Shown here one piece after another: positions 7,581 through 16,616 of a stretch of 31,374 nt of DNA. The notes under the pieces were generated by a model. It searched no databases. It saw only the letters and a list, made by a program, of their open reading frames with translations, and was not told where the DNA came from. This DNA comes from Candidatus Gastranaerophilales bacterium (GTDB lineage: Bacteria; Cyanobacteriota; Vampirovibrionia; Gastranaerophilales; Gastranaerophilaceae): the NCBI GenBank assembly GCA_900552525.1, contig UNSK01000024.1, positions 1-31,374 on the forward strand, written 5' to 3'. A program made the translations under genes and the position numbers. The stretch's first letter is position 1, and each line of letters begins with the position of its first letter.

Positions 7581-8717
7581 CTACTCGTAAATATAACCGT
7601 TCGTAAGGTCAATCTTAAGAGGTCCAAGAAGTCTGATATTAACAATTTGTCCCGGTATTGTTAACACTTTTGCACCCTTGAATAATTTTCTCCAGAAACC
7701 AATTTTTCCAGGATCAATTGTAGCTACACCATAAAGCATTACAGCCTGATCATTAGGTGTAACAAGAAGTTCGTTCTTAATAATAACTTCGCCGTTCTGT
7801 CTGAACAATTTACCTCTTTGAACGTGCTTAACCTGTCCTTTAAGGTCGCTGCCTTGAGAAATCAAAAGATATTTATCTTTTGTAACAATATTTTTAGGAG
7901 CTTTTGCTGTATAAATATCAGTTACGTTAGAAATTTGTGACCCGACAACTGTTTCCATCTGAATAGGGAATATAGAGCCGGCAGGAATAATACCAATAGA
8001 GCCTTGAACTCTTACGTTATCAAGTATATAACCTTCTGCAGTTCTTTTTTGCATACTTTCTGCAAGCTTTGCATTTGGATTAAGCTTAGCTTCCTGCATC
8101 ATTTTATAAAGAATAGCAGCAACTTCTGCTCTGTTAGCAGGTCTGTCAGCCTCCAGTTTACCTTCATTACCAGGCATTACAATAATAAGGTCAAGCAGTT
8201 GAGCTTTACCGGCAGCAATTAAGAACCATGCCGGCATTTGAGTATAGTCTTCATAGCTTTTTTGAATGATATCTTGAGCTCTTTGTTCACTGATTTGCTG
8301 TGTAGTAAGAGCGTTTACAGCAATAGTAATAGCTTCTGCTCTTGTAACAGATTCATAAGGTCTAAATCTTTGTCCTTCAGCGTCAGGGATTAAATCAAAG
8401 TATACGGCTTTTCTGATAATATCATAAGCCCAGAAACTCTTATCAACATCAGAGAAGTGAATATCTTGAGTTACACTTGCATCTTCCTGTCCGAGAGCTT
8501 TGATAGCCATAGACGCAAATTCTGCTCTTGTCACAGGAATATCAGGTTTGTAAGTCCCATCAGGATACCCGACGACAACACCAACTTCTGTTAAGAATTT
8601 GATTGACTGATATGCCCAGTGATTTTCATTCATATCTGTATAAAAAGCTTGTGCCGGATTGTTAAGCATAAACAAAATGCCTAATGCGAACACACCTTTT
8701 AATAATTTTTTGAACAT
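7581..8717 (-). CDS. SLH-domain envelope protein, exported
   Basis: 378 aa from the ATG at 8717, which has AAGGAGG just upstream. A longer reading (to 8909) lacks such a site and would bury the signal peptide. Residues 1-24 are a Sec signal ending AQA, then FYTD. Three SLH domains follow at about 27-75 (HWAYQSIKFL, GYPDGTYKP, VTRAEFA), 88-137 (FSDV, WAYDIIRKAV, VTRAEAI) and 158-208 (NRAEVAAILYKM). SLH domains hold proteins to cell-wall-linked polymer, and in cyanobacteria they tie outer-membrane proteins to peptidoglycan. Residues 225-378 form a beta-rich domain (IPAGSIFP, LISQGSDLKGQV) resembling the equivalent part of the SLH protein at 11767. The final strand-like stretch could be membrane-associated, but no full barrel is evident. 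Confidence 0.9.
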   Translation of the reverse strand: MFKKLLKGVFALGILFMLNNPAQAFYTDMNENHWAYQSIKFLTEVGVVVGYPDGTYKPDIPVTRAEFASMAIKALGQEDASVTQDIHFSDVDKSFWAYDIIRKAVYFDLIPDAEGQRFRPYESVTRAEAITIAVNALTTQQISEQRAQDIIQKSYEDYTQMPAWFLIAAGKAQLLDLIIVMPGNEGKLEADRPANRAEVAAILYKMMQEAKLNPNAKLAESMQKRTAEGYILDNVRVQGSIGIIPAGSIFPIQMETVVGSQISNVTDIYTAKAPKNIVTKDKYLLISQGSDLKGQVKHVQRGKLFRQNGEVIIKNELLVTPNDQAVMLYGVATIDPGKIGFWRKLFKGAKVLTIPGQIVNIRLLGPLKIDLTNGYIYE

Positions 8718-8873
8718 TAAGAGTCCTCCTTTTTTAACCCTTTTCACGCTTTCACATCTTAATAGTATATTAAATAAAGTGTTAATGCAATTTTTAAGCA
8801 ATAGTTTTAACAAATCTACATAAAATAGCAAAATAAAAACTCTGTGGGTTTTAATATATACAGGTGTGAAGTT

Positions 8874-10586
8874 ATGAAAATTTGCGCAAACAAGAACATA
8901 AACTTTCAAAGACGGCTAAAACCTTCAGAGGAAGCTGAATACTCTGATGTTTTAAAACAGGCATCCAAAGCAGGGAAAAAGGTTCTGATAGTTCCAGCCA
9001 GCTCACTTCCGAACAAAACAGGCGTTGGAAATCTTGGTACAGATGAAAGTCAGATTTTTTTTGATTTCGCAAAAAAATACTGGGGAATAAATGAAGTTCA
9101 AATTCTTCCTACAGGGCAGTATCACGAACACAGAGGAAAGTATCCGATTTATTCCGGCACATCTATGGATTTAGGAAATCATGTTATAAATCTTGAATAT
9201 TATACATCTGAGCAAATTTTCCCTAAAAATACTGACAGGGTAGATTTCAAAAATATTATAGAAGAGAATTCTCAGCACGAAAGAATTATTAAGAAACTCT
9301 ACAGCGAAGGCAAATTCAAAACCGAATTTGAAAAATTTAAGTCCGAAAACTCTGCAAGGCTTGAACCAAAGGCTCTTTACAGAGCTTTAAGAGAAATAAA
9401 CAGAACTCACGATTACAGAAGATGGAATGACATTGACAAAAATCTTTTTGCACTTGATGCAGCAGAAAGAGAAAAAAGAATTAGTGAAATAAAAAAACTA
9501 AAAAATGAAACCATAGATTTCTATTATTACAAGCAGTTTCTCGCGGAAGACAGCCTAAAAAAAGTAAAAGAGAATTTAAATAAAAATGGAATAAAACTTA
9601 ACGGAGATATGCTTTGCGGATTTTCGTACGACGAAGTCTGGTCTAATCCAAAAGCATTTCACAAAGATACATCAATCGGCTGGGGACTTCCTGCATTAAA
9701 TTTTGATACAGAAGAAGGAGAAAAACTTCTGAGAGAAAAAGTTAAGTTTTATGCTGAAAGGTTTGACGGCTTCAGAGTTGATGCTGCCTGGACTTACGCT
9801 AACCAGCCGTTAATCAGAAACGGAAATACCGAAAGAAAATATTATGCAGATAAAATATTAAACATAATTGATGATGAGGTTAAAAAAGTTAAAGGTTCAG
9901 GCTTTGACCTTAAAAACATCACGCATGAATTTGCAACATCAACAGATAATTTTAATATCTATGATGGTTTATATCTTAAACCATATGTTGCTGAGCGGAT
10001 GAAAATATACACATCAGACCATCTTTCAGACAACTGGGGAAGCAATAAGAATTTTCTGGAGCGCGGCTGGAGGCCAGACTGCTTTATCATAGGTGCTTCA
10101 AATCACGATTCACCAAAAATTGAAGCGACAGAGGAGCAGGCAAAAACTTTAAGCAAAATATTAAAAATTCCATATAAAAAACTCACATCCAGAAAAGAGT
10201 TTATAAAAGCTAAATTAGCTGAACCAATTGGCGCCGAAAACAATATGATTTATTTTATGGATGCACTGAACCTTGACAGCCAGAATAGAGAACAGCATTT
10301 TACAACAAAAATTCCGGACAATTATCAAGAGCATTATTTCAAATCACTCGAAAACGGCGAGGGTTTTAACCCGATGGATGCACTCGAAAAAACATTTAAA
10401 TCAGAAGGTCTGGATAAAAAAGACCCGAAGCTGTTCAAAAAAATTGTTAAGTACAGAAAAATCCTTGAACAAAAAGAAAAGCAGACTTCCCCTATTTTCA
10501 AATGGACATGCGGGGTTATCTGCTCCGGTCTGATTATATATGGATTTTTAAAGCATTATAAAAAACATCATTCAGATTCAATATAA
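8874..10586 (+). CDS. Divergent GH77 4-alpha-glucanotransferase homologue with C-terminal membrane anchor
   Basis: 570 aa. Family blocks: [16 protein letters not shown] (near 45), [30 protein letters not shown], then Asp303 in FRVDAAW, Glu352 in THEFAT and Asp412 in ASNHDSP, aligning with the GH77 catalytic triad. The NRPGT...GNW substrate block found in the homologue at 1004 is not recognisable; [12 protein letters not shown] stands in its place. Residues about 541-559 ([14 protein letters not shown] core) are a single hydrophobic span followed by KHYKKHH, the pattern of a tail-anchored protein with the enzyme in the cytoplasm. The ATG at 8874 gives [14 protein letters not shown], matching the shared N-terminal motif; a GTG at 8844 is less likely. 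It overlaps the sigma gene by 19 bp. Confidence 0.8.
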   Translation: MKICANKNINFQRRLKPSEEAEYSDVLKQASKAGKKVLIVPASSLPNKTGVGNLGTDESQIFFDFAKKYWGINEVQILPTGQYHEHRGKYPIYSGTSMDLGNHVINLEYYTSEQIFPKNTDRVDFKNIIEENSQHERIIKKLYSEGKFKTEFEKFKSENSARLEPKALYRALREINRTHDYRRWNDIDKNLFALDAAEREKRISEIKKLKNETIDFYYYKQFLAEDSLKKVKENLNKNGIKLNGDMLCGFSYDEVWSNPKAFHKDTSIGWGLPALNFDTEEGEKLLREKVKFYAERFDGFRVDAAWTYANQPLIRNGNTERKYYADKILNIIDDEVKKVKGSGFDLKNITHEFATSTDNFNIYDGLYLKPYVAERMKIYTSDHLSDNWGSNKNFLERGWRPDCFIIGASNHDSPKIEATEEQAKTLSKILKIPYKKLTSRKEFIKAKLAEPIGAENNMIYFMDALNLDSQNREQHFTTKIPDNYQEHYFKSLENGEGFNPMDALEKTFKSEGLDKKDPKLFKKIVKYRKILEQKEKQTSPIFKWTCGVICSGLIIYGFLKHYKKHHSDSI

Positions 10587-11494
10587 GTTTTTAGTCTATC
10601 CACACGCTCAACTTTCCTCAACTTTTGTAATGCTATGTTCTCCAGCTGTCTTATTCTTTCCTTGGAGAATCCGAGGTCATTCCCTATCTGCTCAAGAGTT
10701 TTGGGTTCTTCATTTCCAATTCCGAATCTTCGTATAAGAATTTCACGCTCTCTTGTATCCAGTTTTTTCAACAGCTTACGCACATCTCTATGCTGTAATT
10801 TCTGCTGGGCATTATTTTCCGGTGAAGAGTAGGAAGTATCTTCTACATAATCTTGAATACAGAGGTCATCTGTAACAAATGTATCAAGACTTATTGGCTC
10901 TTTCTTAAGAGCGCTTTTAACTTCATCAATCTTTTTCTCATCAAGCCCGGATAGTTTAGCAATTGTTTCCTCATCAACATCCATTGTGTCATCACATGCG
11001 GCAATGTTACATGCCTTTTTGTACTTTCTTATTTTTTCAAGCATATGAACAGGAATTCGTATTGTCCTTGAGTGATTAGAAATCGCCCGTATGATGGTCT
11101 GCTTAATCCACCAGGTTGCATAGGTTGAAAACTTAAAATTCTTTTTATAGTCGAATTTCTCAGCTGCCTTTATTAACCCTAATGAACCCTCCTGAACAAG
11201 ATCCATAAAAAGAACCCCCTGACCGATATACTTTTTGGCAATGCTCACAACAAGTCTTAAATTTGCCTGAATTAATTGCTTCTTGGCCCACTCTTTTTCT
11301 TTTACACTGCCTTCCTGAATTTTTCTTCCAAGTTCTACTTCTTCGTTTTTAGAAAGCATCTTTTTTCTTCCGATTTCTTTTAAATACATTTGCAGAATAT
11401 CATCATTGTTAACAATTGTACTAAACGTCCTCGGCAGATTTGAATCCATTTCCGTGCTATCTATAAATTCAGCATTATTAAACGCTCTACTCAT
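10568..11494 (-). CDS. RNA polymerase sigma factor, RpoD/SigA family (short form)
   Basis: 308 aa. Region 1.2 begins near 31 ([12 protein letters not shown]). Region 2 spans about 78-140: core-binding [14 protein letters not shown], then [15 protein letters not shown], and the -10-recognising [13 protein letters not shown]. Region 3 follows, and region 4 (about 245-296) has [20 protein letters not shown] for -35 contact. There is no region 1.1. This size and layout match cyanobacterial group 2 sigma factors, but a compact primary sigma is possible. TATAAT and TTGACA-type boxes across the window suit its region 2/4 sequence. The ATG at 11494 has GGAGGAG upstream. The 3' end overlaps the convergent GH77 gene by 19 bp. 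Confidence 0.93.
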   Translation of the reverse strand: MSRAFNNAEFIDSTEMDSNLPRTFSTIVNNDDILQMYLKEIGRKKMLSKNEEVELGRKIQEGSVKEKEWAKKQLIQANLRLVVSIAKKYIGQGVLFMDLVQEGSLGLIKAAEKFDYKKNFKFSTYATWWIKQTIIRAISNHSRTIRIPVHMLEKIRKYKKACNIAACDDTMDVDEETIAKLSGLDEKKIDEVKSALKKEPISLDTFVTDDLCIQDYVEDTSYSSPENNAQQKLQHRDVRKLLKKLDTREREILIRRFGIGNEEPKTLEQIGNDLGFSKERIRQLENIALQKLRKVERVDRLKTYIESE

Positions 11495-11610
11495 CTATTA
11501 TCTCCTCCAAACTATTCCATGTAAAAAGACGACATAAAATAAAAAAAGTTCCTATTAAAAAAAAATTATCCCCCACTTGTCCTCTCTTTTCCGGTAATGT
11601 TTTAATCCCT

Positions 11611-11634
11611 AAAAAACTCCATAATTTAGGAGTT
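11611..11634 (-). terminator. Terminator/attenuator-like hairpin in the sigma gene leader
   Basis: Read on the minus strand: AACTCC (11634-11629), an 8-nt loop, GGAGTT (11620-11615), then a run of Ts. It lies about 120 nt upstream of the sigma factor start. If transcription begins above it the hairpin could attenuate; if below, it shields the gene from stray transcripts. The stem is only 6 bp. I see nothing else firm in the 272-bp gap 11495-11766 apart from the ribosome-binding sites at its two ends. Confidence 0.35.
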
Positions 11635-11766
11635 AGTTTTCCTAAGGGGGAGAAATAAACTTCACTACACAAACAAATATCTTCAATAAAAACTCAATAC
11701 AGTTAAAGGGATATTAAGTTTGGGGAATAACGTGTATCTACTCCACCGATTGAAAAGGAGGTTAAA

Positions 11767-13716
11767 ATGACGATTAGAAAACTTACTGTGGCAGCTGCAA
11801 TTGCCGTTGGAATAGCAACGTGTTCGTTCAATACGGTAATGGCAGCCTGCCCGTGTGATGAGCGTCCTGTAGTAACAGGAAATGCTTGTCCTTGTGATCA
11901 AATCCCGGAAATTACCGGAGCAGCCTGTCCTTGTGAAGCTGCACCGCAACCTGATTGCGGCTGCGGAGCCGTTCCTCAATGTGAACCGGATCCAGTTCCT
12001 TCATGCGCATTATGCCCTGGTGTAAAAGACTTATCACGTCAAGATATGAAACAAGTTTATTCATATCCTAACGCAGTTTACGGGTACAACAATTTTGTAG
12101 GTACTGAAAAAGACTCTATCTACAAAGCAGAAGGTTTCTCCGTTAATAGAGAAATTAATCAGCTGACAGCAGGTACAATGGGTACAACTGTTGCATCAGA
12201 CGGTTCTATTACAGGAGCTGCTTCAAACATTCCTTGTTTGAACGACATGCCTAGACACAACGGTGCGCCGATTATTAGAGATGAAGCAAAAATGGACGGC
12301 AACGGATGTCCTATCCAGATGGGTACAGCTAACTCTATGCAGGCAATCAAAAAGACATTAGTTCCTTTTGACTTATCACCTTTCAGCAATATGACAGGTG
12401 CAGCTGCAGGATTACAAATGTTCCCGGACGTTCCTGACGGTTACTGGGCTTCCTGCGAAATCGATAAGCTGGCTACAAATGATATTGTAGTAGGTTATCC
12501 TGATAGATTATTCAAGCCGTCAAGAAACATATCACGTGCAGAATTTGCTACTATGTTAGTTAAAGGTTTTGATAAAGATATGTACTCTTGCTCACCTGAA
12601 AAATTATTCTCAGATGTTCCTACAAACCACTGGGCTAACTCTGCAATTACAGTTGCAGTACATCAGGACTTGTTAAAAGGATATCCTGACGGCAAGTTTA
12701 TGCCAAATCACAACGTAACAAGAGCAGAAGCTTTATGCGCATTATCTAAAGGAGTTAAGTGCCCTGATATGGATAAATGCAAAGCTCAAGAAATCTTGTC
12801 AAAATACTGTGACGGCAACACAGTTCCTGAATGGGCTCAAATACCTATAGCAATCGCATTAGACAAAGGTGCTTTGAATAATTCACCAAATCCTAATACA
12901 ATTGCTCCGTTTAAGGATGCATCACGTGCAGATATAGCAGCAATGTTACAAAATATCCGTGTTGCAGCAGGTATCGATAAAAACCCTGTAACAGCAAATA
13001 ATGACTGCCCTATTTGTCCAGTTGACAAGAAAGCTTTTGTTGAAAACGAAGAAATCGTTAAAATTCCTACTCTTCAGTTAGAGTTCAAGGATCAGGTAAG
13101 TGCTAAATCTTCTCACGTAGGTCAAAGATTTGCAGCAAAAACATTAGAAGACGTAACTATTAACGGTCAGCTTTATCCTTGCGGTTCAAAGGTTTACGGT
13201 AAAGTTGTAGAAGTTGTAAGACCATCCGGATGTCAAAAGGGTGCATTAAAACTTGCATTCACTGAAATTGAACACTGCGGATGCAAAGCAACTCTTCCTA
13301 GACAAATTCTGAACGCAGAAATCAACAAGTCTAATACTCCTAACATAGTTTCAAGAATTGTAACAGCACCTCTTACATGGGGCGGTCAGATGTTAGGCGT
13401 AGTCGGCAGAACTACAGGCGGCATGTTGTCTAACCTTGGTAATGCTCTTGAAGACGTTGCTTCTGGTACAGGTATTGCCTTAGGCGAAGTATTCCAGGGT
13501 CAGTTTATGGCAGCTGGAAGAAGCATAGGCGATGTAGCTGTTGATACAGTAAAAGCTCCTATAGACTTTACAAGAACTGCTGTTTCCGGTGTTGTCGGCT
13601 TAGCTCAGGCAACCGGTGATGAAATCGGATATTTAGTTGATGCTAAAGGTTACAAAATCTCAGCTATCAACCCGAAAGAACACGTGACCATTGCGTTTGG
13701 TTGCAGCGGCGAATAG
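11767..13716 (+). CDS. Cysteine-rich SLH-domain envelope protein, exported
   Basis: 649 aa, with AAAAGGAGG directly upstream (11753-11761). Residues 1-26 are a signal peptide ending VMA. The mature N-terminus (28-83) carries 11 cysteines in repeats of about 13 residues (ACPCDERPVVTG, ACPCDQIPEITG, ACPCEAAP, then CGCG), suggesting disulphide cross-links or metal binding. SLH domains follow at about 218-268, 281-329 and 352-398, with further Cys between them. Near 430-510 is a beta-rich domain like that of the SLH protein at 7581. Residues about 530-630 are Gly/Ala-rich and hydrophobic (WGGQMLGVVGRTTGGML, ALGEVFQGQF), possibly membrane-associated. IATC in the signal is a poor lipobox. This is probably an abundant envelope structural protein; a strong terminator follows. 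Confidence 0.88.
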   Translation: MTIRKLTVAAAIAVGIATCSFNTVMAACPCDERPVVTGNACPCDQIPEITGAACPCEAAPQPDCGCGAVPQCEPDPVPSCALCPGVKDLSRQDMKQVYSYPNAVYGYNNFVGTEKDSIYKAEGFSVNREINQLTAGTMGTTVASDGSITGAASNIPCLNDMPRHNGAPIIRDEAKMDGNGCPIQMGTANSMQAIKKTLVPFDLSPFSNMTGAAAGLQMFPDVPDGYWASCEIDKLATNDIVVGYPDRLFKPSRNISRAEFATMLVKGFDKDMYSCSPEKLFSDVPTNHWANSAITVAVHQDLLKGYPDGKFMPNHNVTRAEALCALSKGVKCPDMDKCKAQEILSKYCDGNTVPEWAQIPIAIALDKGALNNSPNPNTIAPFKDASRADIAAMLQNIRVAAGIDKNPVTANNDCPICPVDKKAFVENEEIVKIPTLQLEFKDQVSAKSSHVGQRFAAKTLEDVTINGQLYPCGSKVYGKVVEVVRPSGCQKGALKLAFTEIEHCGCKATLPRQILNAEINKSNTPNIVSRIVTAPLTWGGQMLGVVGRTTGGMLSNLGNALEDVASGTGIALGEVFQGQFMAAGRSIGDVAVDTVKAPIDFTRTAVSGVVGLAQATGDEIGYLVDAKGYKISAINPKEHVTIAFGCSGE

Positions 13717-13739
13717 TAAGTAAGTCGTTCGCTCAAAAG

Positions 13740-13780
13740 GAAAGAGGAATTGATTGGTATCAATTCCTCTTTCTGTTTGG
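13740..13780. terminator. Bidirectional intrinsic terminator
   Basis: A perfect 15-bp stem (GAAAGAGGAATTGAT at 13740-13754 with its complement at 13759-13773) around the loop TGGT, with a T-rich tract on the plus side and an A-rich flank that reads as Ts on the minus side. It lies between the convergent SLH and pilin-like genes and can end both. Confidence 0.85.
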
Positions 13781-15208
13781 TTATTTATATTTTTTATCCA
13801 ATTCTTCCTCATAGAATTTTTGGAGAAAGTCCACTATGCATTGAGTATTAATTTCCAACTCATATCGTTTTCTATCTCGTAAGACTCTCAGCCACAAACC
13901 AAGCTTGTTATTAACTGCATTTTGATATGCTGCTGTCAGGCTTTGATCAAATTCCTTGCCGTCATCATCTTGAGACATTGCTGCCATATATGTTTTATTT
14001 TCAAAAGAAAAAGAACACATATGACCTCTACCCCTTTCCAAAGGTTTTTCATTTACAGCTTCAGTATATATTTGGCGCATTCCTGCTGAATATAAAGAGC
14101 ATACTCTTATAAATGCGCTATATAAGCAGTCTAGGTCAACATCTGCTCTGCCCATTGCTACAGTGTAATAATGGTTAATCCGAGCATGTACCAGATTAGT
14201 GTCAGCTGTCAAGTTTTGAGGCAGAACCGTTTTCCATGCTTTTTTCTTGTTTCCATCAATATTTTTCTGGAACAAGATAAACGTACTTCCCCGTGAGAGC
14301 CCGAGGCTTCTTTCTGGAACAAAGGTTGGAGTATATGAACTAGTTGAAGTATTTGAAGTTGTTGATGTATTCGACGTAGTTGAGCTAGTCGAAGTATTTG
14401 AAGTCGTTGATGTATTTGATGTAGTTGAACTAGTTGAAGTATTCGATGTTGTTGATGTATTTGATGTGTTTGAAGTACTGGAAGTATTTGAAGTACCGGA
14501 AGTACTGCTTGATGTACCGGAAGTACTACTTGATGTACCAGAAGTACTACTTGATGTACCGCTAGAACTGCTTGAACTAGAATTGTTATTATCTGGAATA
14601 ACCGGCAAATCAGGCATATCTACAGGTTTATCTGAAACGGTTCCATCTTGATATACATATATTTTGTATCTGTCAGCACCTTCCTTGTTAGGTTTCTTTG
14701 CACCGTTTGTGTCCACTTGAATTATACCAGGTGTTTTTAAATCCTTAAACTCGGTAATAGGCAGAACCCAAACAACACCGTCGTTTGTTGTAAGTGTAGC
14801 TTTTCCATCAAGGCTGGCACTTGCATTACAGCTTATCTCTGAGAGCGCATTTATTTTTGCAGCAAAAAGTCCGCAAAACTTTGTGGAACCCTCATATTTT
14901 TTACCTTGATAAATAACCCATTCTGTATTGCCTAAATATTGAGGAGCATTATTGCCTTCAACTTCCGGATACAGTTCATCATCATGAGCCAGAGAAGGGA
15001 CTAAACGTGCAGTAAGGTTATATGCCTTTTTGAACATACGCGCATCTTTATCCGGTATAATCTTTTTTAGAACCTGTAAACATAGTATTGCAATTACAAT
15101 TACACAAGCTACAATTATCAGAACTTCTGCAAGAGAAAATCCTCTCTCCATAATGTGCTTAATTACTGCAGATTTCTCTGCAGAACGGATGTTATCTTTC
15201 AAGCTCAT
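13781..15208 (-). CDS. Type IV pilin-like (pseudopilin) protein with Ser/Thr/Asn repeat linker
   Basis: 475 aa from the ATG at 15208, which has AAGGA six nt upstream; a TTG ten codons earlier is weaker. Residues 21-29 (ERGFSLAEV) are a prepilin peptidase site: cleavage after Gly23, Phe24 as methylated +1, Glu28 as +5, followed by a hydrophobic helix (LIIVACVIVIAILCL). A globular domain (about 45-215) contains CGLF and a second Cys that could pair. Residues about 220-300 are low-complexity Ser/Thr/Asn/Gly encoded by tandem repeats. A C-terminal domain of about 170 aa (RGSTFILFQKN onward) has several Cys. This is much longer than a normal pilin, so probably a minor pilin or surface-display protein rather than a bulk fibre subunit. 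Confidence 0.82.
   Translation of the reverse strand: MSLKDNIRSAEKSAVIKHIMERGFSLAEVLIIVACVIVIAILCLQVLKKIIPDKDARMFKKAYNLTARLVPSLAHDDELYPEVEGNNAPQYLGNTEWVIYQGKKYEGSTKFCGLFAAKINALSEISCNASASLDGKATLTTNDGVVWVLPITEFKDLKTPGIIQVDTNGAKKPNKEGADRYKIYVYQDGTVSDKPVDMPDLPVIPDNNNSSSSSSSGTSSSTSGTSSSTSGTSSSTSGTSNTSSTSNTSNTSTTSNTSTSSTTSNTSTTSNTSTSSTTSNTSTTSNTSTSSYTPTFVPERSLGLSRGSTFILFQKNIDGNKKKAWKTVLPQNLTADTNLVHARINHYYTVAMGRADVDLDCLYSAFIRVCSLYSAGMRQIYTEAVNEKPLERGRGHMCSFSFENKTYMAAMSQDDDGKEFDQSLTAAYQNAVNNKLGLWLRVLRDRKRYELEINTQCIVDFLQKFYEEELDKKYK
14337..14576 (-). repeat. Tandem repeats inside the pilin-like gene (3 x 45 bp and 4 x 21 bp)
   Basis: Three near-identical 45-bp units at 14337-14381, 14382-14426 and 14427-14471. 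A diverged unit (14472-14492) is followed by 21-bp units at 14493-14513, 14514-14534, 14535-14555 and a decayed one to 14576. All units are multiples of 3, so copy number can change without frameshift. They encode SNTST and SGTSSST blocks. Confidence 0.9.
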
Positions 15209-15251
15209 ACCTGTCCTTTCTTGGTTATATTCTTCCAAAATATTACATCAA

Positions 15252-15257
15252 ATTATA
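15252..15257 (-). promoter_or_regulatory. Possible -10 box for the pilin-like gene
   Basis: A perfect TATAAT on the minus strand, 43 nt before the ATG at 15208, leaving room for the AAGGA site in the leader. No good -35 is visible, and the flanking DNA is so AT-rich that a chance match is possible. Confidence 0.35.
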
Positions 15258-15300
15258 ATATAATTTTAACACATTTTTTAAAATATTCAATATATAATAT

Positions 15301-16527
15301 TTATATTACATGAGGAATAAATCTATATTTCACCTTTTTTACATAATCCTGATAGTCCGGATCTTTTATCAGGTGCCGCTCTTCTGTCAGAGCTCTGAAA
15401 TAATATATAGAGGCTAAACAAATGAAAGCTGCAAAAGTAAGTATTAAATTTGAAAGATACTGCTTCCAGCTAAACCCTTCCGCACTAAAATGCACAATAA
15501 ATAACGGCACTGTTGTCAGGAACCAGAACATAACTTTTGTAATATACGCAGGATGTCTAACTACGCTATACGGAAAACGGCTTACAGTACCGCGGTTTGT
15601 CAGGTTACTGCCTTTGGTACCGAGCGCTGCTGATGCTGAAACATATATTACAAGAAAAAACAATGCGCAGATTCTAAATATCCAGGTTACCGGAGAATTG
15701 GGATCAGAAAATGCTGCTGCGTGGTCATTATGGTTCCATCCAAGAAAACTATTTGTAGCATTGAAAAATGGGGCATAACAGGCAAGACAGAAAAACAGTC
15801 CTGCCGGTGTTGTTTCTACTGTCCTGATTTTATTTTTAAAGATACTGAGTTCTGTAAAATAGCCAAATGTAAATATAGAAACATCTATTGTATATAAAAT
15901 AATTATGCACTGTGAGTATATAAATTCTCTGTAATCAAGAATAAAAGTTTTATATTGTATAAAATCTGAAGGCAGTATTTGACTAAAACACGCTTTTATA
16001 TCATTATAGACTGCTGTACTGGATATTATGCAGCTATGTATATTAGAATAAGCAATACTTAGCATCTGTGTTCCAAAAAATACTTTTATAAAAATTAAAA
16101 TAAGTGATTGTTTTTCATAGTATTTAGGCAGATAAAAATCCAGTTCATTTTTAATTTCTTCTGCAGACATTGTTTTCAATTTCGGACGGTGGGTTAGTAT
16201 ACGATGAAAATATCTCATAATTTCTAAGTTATGTGAACGCCACAGGGATTTTGGACGAAAACAAATGTATATAATTGGTGCGCCAAACATATAATACAAA
16301 TAAAAATAATTAAATGTTACTTTTAACGGATATGCCAGCATTTTTGAAAAGAAAGGGTTAAACCAGATAAACAAAAGAACAATTCCATAAACAACCAGTG
16401 ACGAAAAATAATGTTTCAATATTATAGCATTGTCAGCTTTGGGTAAATTCTCATCCACCCAGCTTATATTAAGCTCTCTGTTAAACTTCTGTCTTTCAAT
16501 CTCTTCCATATTTGCCTCAATATACAT
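15301..16527 (-). CDS. Integral-membrane methyltransferase-like protein (ICMT/NnrU/phospholipid methyltransferase fold)
   Basis: 408 aa with about eight hydrophobic segments. The C-terminal part carries the signature of membrane methyltransferases: RHPAY (324-328), E382-E383 in RALTEERHL, DPDY (389-392) and KYRFIP, which bind S-adenosylmethionine in isoprenylcysteine and phospholipid methyltransferases. The N-terminal 240 residues add four or five membrane spans and a cytosolic charged loop (about 92-140) not usual for the small ICMT proteins. The substrate cannot be told from sequence. The ATG at 16527 is used here; ATG at residue 7 (MEEIERQ), preceded by GAGGC, is an equal alternative. It lies upstream of the pilin-like gene on the same strand with a 92-bp gap. 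Confidence 0.75.
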   Translation of the reverse strand: MYIEANMEEIERQKFNRELNISWVDENLPKADNAIILKHYFSSLVVYGIVLLFIWFNPFFSKMLAYPLKVTFNYFYLYYMFGAPIIYICFRPKSLWRSHNLEIMRYFHRILTHRPKLKTMSAEEIKNELDFYLPKYYEKQSLILIFIKVFFGTQMLSIAYSNIHSCIISSTAVYNDIKACFSQILPSDFIQYKTFILDYREFIYSQCIIILYTIDVSIFTFGYFTELSIFKNKIRTVETTPAGLFFCLACYAPFFNATNSFLGWNHNDHAAAFSDPNSPVTWIFRICALFFLVIYVSASAALGTKGSNLTNRGTVSRFPYSVVRHPAYITKVMFWFLTTVPLFIVHFSAEGFSWKQYLSNLILTFAAFICLASIYYFRALTEERHLIKDPDYQDYVKKVKYRFIPHVI

Positions 16528-16575
16528 TGCCTACTTAATGTATACTATCATAAAATAAATATTTTTGTCTTTCTA

Positions 16576-16584
16576 TGCTATAAT
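16576..16584 (+). promoter_or_regulatory. Extended -10 promoter for rbfA-truB
   Basis: TGcTATAAT with TG at 16576-16577 and TATAAT at 16579-16584. No good -35 at the usual distance, as expected for an extended -10 promoter. The predicted start near 16591 gives a leader with AGAAGGAG. Confidence 0.55.
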
Positions 16585-16616
16585 TAAAACAACAGATTTA
16601 CAGAAGGAGAAAAATA

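Noticed and set aside
8718..8909. N-terminal extension of the SLH protein to 8909
   Set aside because: It would place about 64 residues before the signal peptide and ignore the AAGGAGG site that fits the ATG at 8717.
11487..11672. Small minus-strand frame of 61 codons before the sigma factor gene
   Set aside because: No ribosome-binding site or recognisable protein; its last codons are the sigma gene's own GGAGGAG site, and it contains the leader hairpin.
14247..14651. Open frame on the plus strand rich in Val, Glu and Asp repeats
   Set aside because: It is the antisense of the Ser/Thr repeat linker of the pilin-like gene; the repeat composition keeps it open and there is no ribosome-binding site.
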